From: Thermoplasmata archaeon
Lineage (GTDB): Archaea; Thermoplasmatota; Thermoplasmata; UBA184
DNA: 9,214 nt
Reading direction: 5' to 3'
Assembly (NCBI GenBank): GCA_027314845.1
Contig: DAHVAA010000048.1
Location: forward strand, 1 to 9,214
The translations under genes were made by a program, and so were the position numbers. The first letter of the stretch is position 1. The number at the start of each line of letters is the position of its first letter. This document shows positions 6,212-9,214 of the stretch, in pieces. The notes below the pieces were generated by a model. That model did no database searches and was not told where the DNA came from. It saw only the letters and a program-made list of their open reading frames with translations.

Positions 6212-7621
6212 ATGGCGATCTCGCTCCGCACGTGGCCGGCCCGGCTGCTCGCGCGGCCGTGGCTGCTGGCCTTCGTGCCGATTAACGCTGCGACCGCCGG
6301 CTTCGGTGTCGTACTGCCGCTGCTCATCCTCATCCCGCTGCACGGAACGTGGGCGGATGTCGCCGTCGCGGCGACGCTGTTCAACGCCGCCATCATCTCG
6401 ATGAGCGTGGTCTGGGGCCACCTGTCGGACCGCTTCCCCCGCCGCCGCCTGTTCCTGGTCATCAACTACGGGGGGTACGCCGCGCTCTATCTCCTCCTCA
6501 CGCACGTCGGGTCCGTCACCGAGCTCTACGCGATCTACACCGTCATCGGGGTCATCGCACCGGCCGGGGCGAGCGCCTCGAACCTGCTCATCCTCGAGAA
6601 GTTCACGGAACGCGAGCGCGCGAGCGCGTTCGCCTCCTTCCAGGAGATGAGCATGATCGGCTCGTTGGTCGGTCTCCTCATCGGGTACTTTTGGACCCTC
6701 GCGAACGGGGAGCTCACCGCGCTGCTCTACGTCCTGGGGGTCTTGGCCGCGGTGAGCGCGGTCGCGATCTGGTTCGGGATCGAGGAGGCGGAGCAACCGC
6801 TCACGACCGCGCAGGTCGCGCGTCACCCGGAGAGCCTTTTCTCGCGGATCCGCGCCGTCACGGGGTTCCGCATGCCGATTCCGTTCTTCCCCCACCGCCC
6901 TCGGCTCGGGCCGACCCCCTTGCGACGGCTGCGGGTCTGGGCCCGCGAGGAGCTCCACCACGAGCTCCCGCTGATCCTGATCGCGTCGTTCCTGTTCAAC
7001 TTCTCGGCGAACCTCTTCAACATCTCCTACACGCCGTTCCTCTACTCGGCGGGGCTCGCCGCCTCCTCCATCTTCCTCGTCAACCTCTCGAACAACTTCG
7101 CCCAGACGCTCGTCTTCCCGTTCACGGGCGGCCTGTCGAACCGCGTCGGTCCGGATCGGCTGGTCCAGCAGGCGACGTACCTCCGGAGCATCGGCTACCT
7201 CGCGACGGCGGGGTTCACGTTCGTGCTCTTCACCGAGCCGGCGGCGTTCGAGGCGAACGTCGGGGTCTACGCGGTCCTCGGTGGTGCGATCGCGGTCTAC
7301 ACGACGTCGAGCTCTCTCATGCTGTTCCGAGGGCTCGTTGGGCGGGACGCCGGGAGCATCCTGGGAGTGAACAGCGCGCTCGGCGGCGTAGCGGCCGTGA
7401 TCGGGGCCGCGCTCTCGGGGGTGCTTTCCGTGTACGGGAGCTACCGCCTCGTCTTTCTCGTCGCCGGAGGTTCGCTCCTCGTGTCGCTGCCGCTCTGGAC
7501 GGCCGGGTCGGTGGCATACGCCCGCCGGCGTTTCGGTCGGAGCGAGGCAGCCACGGCTCGCATTGTCCCCTCGCCGGCGGCGCGAGCGGGCGATCCACCG
7601 GCGGCCGCAAAAACCCCATAA
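6212..7621 (+). CDS. Major facilitator superfamily (MFS) transporter, substrate unknown
   Basis: The 469-residue protein has about twelve hydrophobic segments in two groups of six, separated by a basic cytoplasmic loop at about 192-248 (ARHPESLFSRIRAVTGF, then PTPLRRLRVWAREELHH). The loop between helices 2 and 3 carries MFS motif A as WGHLSDRFPRRR (68-79), near the consensus GxLsDRxGRR. Further helices include LYAIYTVIGVIAPAGASASNLL (105-126), ILIASFLFNFSANLFNISYTP (255-275) and VAAVIGAALSGVLSVYG (393-409). The C-terminal 30 residues are Ala/Pro/Arg-rich and probably disordered. Export of drugs or metabolites and uptake of an organic anion are both possible; nothing in the sequence decides. 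The ATG at 6212 lies about 30 nt after a TATA-like box without a Shine-Dalgarno. Citrate synthase follows after 36 nt on the same strand, so co-transcription is possible. Confidence 0.92.
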   Translation: MAISLRTWPARLLARPWLLAFVPINAATAGFGVVLPLLILIPLHGTWADVAVAATLFNAAIISMSVVWGHLSDRFPRRRLFLVINYGGYAALYLLLTHVGSVTELYAIYTVIGVIAPAGASASNLLILEKFTERERASAFASFQEMSMIGSLVGLLIGYFWTLANGELTALLYVLGVLAAVSAVAIWFGIEEAEQPLTTAQVARHPESLFSRIRAVTGFRMPIPFFPHRPRLGPTPLRRLRVWAREELHHELPLILIASFLFNFSANLFNISYTPFLYSAGLAASSIFLVNLSNNFAQTLVFPFTGGLSNRVGPDRLVQQATYLRSIGYLATAGFTFVLFTEPAAFEANVGVYAVLGGAIAVYTTSSSLMLFRGLVGRDAGSILGVNSALGGVAAVIGAALSGVLSVYGSYRLVFLVAGGSLLVSLPLWTAGSVAYARRRFGRSEAATARIVPSPAARAGDPPAAAKTP

Positions 7622-7657
7622 CCTCCGGCCCTCTGGCCGCGCCCACAGGGGCTTCTC

Positions 7658-8788
7658 ATGGCGGAGATGGCGGGAGTTCAACGAGGCCTCGAGGACGTGG
7701 TGGCCCTCGAGTCGCGGATCTGTTTCATCGACGGTAAGCAGGGGCGGCTCATCTACCAGGGCTACGATATCCGCGACCTGGCCGCGCGTTCCACCTTCGA
7801 AGAGGTCGCCTACCTACTGTGGTACGGCCGGCTTCCGACCGCGAGCCAGCTCTCCGACCTGAAGTCCCGATTCGGGACGCTCCGGGCCGTTCCCGACCGG
7901 CTCCGCGAGCAGCTCGACCGGATGCCCGCGGAGGCGCACCCGATGGACATCCTCCGGACCGCGGTGAGCGCGCTCGCGTTGTTCGAACCCGACGAGACCC
8001 GGCCGGGAGCCAGCTCGATCGGCGGGGCGCAGCGCCTGACCGCCGTCCTACCGACGATCCTCGGCGAGTTCCATCGCCGCCGCAAGGGGCTTCCGCCCCT
8101 CGAGGCCCGACCGGAGCTGTCGCAGGCCGCCTACCTGCTCTACGCGATCCTGAACCGGGAGCCGACCGAGCTCGAGGCGAGGGCCGTGGACGTGGCGCTC
8201 ATCCTGCACGCCGACCACGAGCTCAACGCCTCGACCTTCGCCGCCCGCGTCACCGCGTCGACGCTGAGCGACCTCTACAGCGCGGTCACGAGCGCGATCG
8301 GCACCCTCAAAGGGCCGCTCCACGGCGGAGCGAACGAGCGCGTGATGGAGCTGCTCGACGAGATCGGTTCGCCGGCCCGTGTGGAGGAGATCGTGCACGG
8401 CAAGCTCGTGCGGCACGAGCGCGTCATGGGCTTCGGCCACCGGGTCTACAAGGTCGAGGACCCGAGGGCCACGATCCTCCGCGACTGGTCGCGGCGGGTC
8501 GGCGAGGCGGCCGGTGACCTCCACTACTACGAGCTCCTTCGGAAGGTCGAGGAGGTCGTGCACCGGGAGAAGGGGCTCTATCCGAACGTCGACCTTTACT
8601 CGGGTTCCATCTACTCGCTGATCGGGATCCCGCACGACCTGTTCACGCCGATCTTCGCGGTGAGCCGTGTCGCCGGGTGGACGGCGCACGTCCTCGAGGA
8701 GTACCAGGACCTCAGGCTCATCCGCCCGACCGCGAAGTACGTCGGCGCCATCGACCTGCCGTACGTCCCGGTCGCCCAGCGGGGTTAA
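7658..8788 (+). CDS. gltA: Citrate synthase
   Basis: This 376-residue enzyme condenses acetyl-CoA and oxaloacetate to citrate at the entry of the TCA cycle. It is the short type common in archaea and Gram-positive bacteria. Visible landmarks are GRLIYQGYDIRDLA (29-42), FEEVAYLLWYGRLP (47-60), LILHADHELNASTFAARV (181-198), KGPLHGGANERVM (218-230) with catalytic H222, MGFGHRVYKVEDPR (257-270) with catalytic H261, and NVDLYSG (310-316) with catalytic D312. The CoA/citrate-binding region RPTAKYVG is at 356-363. The Thermoplasma enzyme uses His222, His262 and Asp317, nearly the same numbering. A 2-methylcitrate synthase role cannot be excluded, but no prp genes are nearby. The ATG at 7658 follows AGGGG by 6 nt; an ATG three codons later is an alternative. 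A weak A-rich element (about 7608-7615) inside the end of the MFS gene could be a promoter. Confidence 0.96.
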   Translation: MAEMAGVQRGLEDVVALESRICFIDGKQGRLIYQGYDIRDLAARSTFEEVAYLLWYGRLPTASQLSDLKSRFGTLRAVPDRLREQLDRMPAEAHPMDILRTAVSALALFEPDETRPGASSIGGAQRLTAVLPTILGEFHRRRKGLPPLEARPELSQAAYLLYAILNREPTELEARAVDVALILHADHELNASTFAARVTASTLSDLYSAVTSAIGTLKGPLHGGANERVMELLDEIGSPARVEEIVHGKLVRHERVMGFGHRVYKVEDPRATILRDWSRRVGEAAGDLHYYELLRKVEEVVHREKGLYPNVDLYSGSIYSLIGIPHDLFTPIFAVSRVAGWTAHVLEEYQDLRLIRPTAKYVGAIDLPYVPVAQRG

Positions 8789-9201
8789 CGCCCCCGACTC
8801 TGGGTCGGGCGCCGTGCCCGCCGGCGCGGGCCGGCGCGGACGACGCTCATGAGCGGATAGCGGAGGTCGGGGCGGTGCTCGAGCCGGGCCTCGACCTCCA
8901 CCAGACCGTCTTCGAGGAGGACCCGCACGTCGAGCATCTCCGCGGTGAGGTACCGGTAGCCGAACCGACCGCGTCCGACCGGGCCTCCTCGCTCCGGGCG
9001 GACCGAGACCCGGGCGTTCGCGACGAACGGCTGGAGGCCGAGCGCCATCTCGATGACCCGGGCGAGCGGCGCGGCCGTGCGCGGGGAAACCGGCGTCCCG
9101 AGGTACTGGTGAAAGACCCCGCCGAGCTTGATCCCGGCTTCGAACAGAAGGGCCTCGCGGGGAGTGAGGGCCGCGCGGTGGGTGGGGCGGGTCGTGCTCA
9201 T
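8785..9201 (-). CDS. mptD: Archaeal dihydroneopterin aldolase, MptD family (DUF372)
   Basis: The 138-residue protein matches the archaeal family that cleaves 7,8-dihydroneopterin to 6-hydroxymethyl-7,8-dihydropterin and glycolaldehyde, a step towards tetrahydromethanopterin-type C1 carriers. The diagnostic N-terminal block is ALLFEAGIKLGGVFHQYLGTPVS (17-39), followed by GLQPFV (55-60), GYRYLTAEMLDVRV (81-94) and YPLMSV (115-120). E21, H31, Q57 and Y115 match, as I recall, the active-site Glu, His, Gln and Tyr of the Methanocaldococcus enzyme MJ1585 with a steady offset for the first three. The family usually ends soon after YPLM; here about 18 further Arg-rich residues follow (GPRRRARRPTQSRGR). 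The ATG at 9201 has no clear Shine-Dalgarno. Its TAA stop overlaps that of citrate synthase by 4 nt, tail to tail. Confidence 0.87.
   Translation of the reverse strand: MSTTRPTHRAALTPREALLFEAGIKLGGVFHQYLGTPVSPRTAAPLARVIEMALGLQPFVANARVSVRPERGGPVGRGRFGYRYLTAEMLDVRVLLEDGLVEVEARLEHRPDLRYPLMSVVRAGPRRRARRPTQSRGR
8793..8809. repeat. Short GC-rich inverted repeat at the convergent gene junction
   Basis: CCCGAC and GTCGGG form a 6-bp stem around a 5-nt loop just after the citrate synthase stop and within the last codons of mptD. It could pause or end transcription from citrate synthase, but there is no T-run as expected for archaeal intrinsic terminators, and hairpins of this size are common in such GC-rich DNA. 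Confidence 0.3.
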
Positions 9202-9214
9202 CGGGGAGGCGCGC

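Noticed and set aside
7606..7620. A-rich stretch before citrate synthase as a separate promoter
   Set aside because: It reads GCAAAAACCCCATAA, a weak match to an archaeal TATA box within the MFS end; read-through from the MFS promoter is equally likely, so it is only mentioned in the gene entry.
6002..7681. A 559-codon open frame on the minus strand, antisense to the MFS gene
   Set aside because: Its product is a charged Arg/Glu/Asp-rich string without a fold signature, while the opposite strand encodes a clear twelve-helix transporter. It is a codon-bias shadow.
8793..8809. The inverted repeat as a confident intrinsic terminator
   Set aside because: There is no T-tract and the stem is only 6 bp, so it is reported as a repeat with low confidence.

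Overview
The window reads as a GC-rich archaeal chromosome segment (by eye about two thirds G+C). Three things point to archaea: the gene order rps13-rps4-rps11-rpo3 (rpoD), an RNA polymerase subunit D carrying a ferredoxin-like insertion, and an archaeal MptD-type dihydroneopterin aldolase. TATA-like boxes sit upstream of several genes. The citrate synthase has its catalytic residues at almost the Thermoplasma positions, and a stand-alone Lrp/AsnC ligand-binding protein is present. A high-GC member of the Thermoplasmatota is my best guess, but the lineage is inference only.

Layout. Positions 26-6051 hold nine genes, all on the minus strand. In transcription order these are a stand-alone RAM-domain protein, a three-helix membrane protein, a DUF62-type SAM hydrolase-like protein, DnaJ, an RsmC/MJ0882-like methyltransferase, ribosomal proteins S13, S4 and S11, and RNA polymerase subunit D. 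Most gaps are 0-45 nt, so much of the block may be co-transcribed. TATA-like elements before the RAM gene, dnaJ and rps13 suggest at least three entry points. The rps13-rps4-rps11-rpo3 block is the classical archaeal operon, and its usual continuation (rpl18e and onward) would lie left of position 1.

A 160-nt divergent intergenic region (6052-6211) carries back-to-back promoters. To its right, on the plus strand, lie a 12-helix MFS transporter (6212-7621) and citrate synthase (7658-8788). The last gene, mptD (8785-9201, minus), converges on citrate synthase, and the two share the palindrome TTAA as overlapping stop codons.

The left half is translation and transcription machinery plus protein folding and a probable rRNA methyltransferase. 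The right half is central metabolism (TCA entry, transport) and pterin C1-carrier synthesis. There are no tRNA or rRNA genes, CRISPR arrays, insertion sequences or phage genes. No gene-free stretch exceeds 300 nt. I do not see a clear undescribed multi-gene system. The best leads are a SAM hydrolase-family protein whose catalytic His is Asp, an S13 with long Lys/Ala/Pro tails, a reduced ferredoxin motif in Rpo3, and the dnaJ-methyltransferase coupling beside ribosomal genes.
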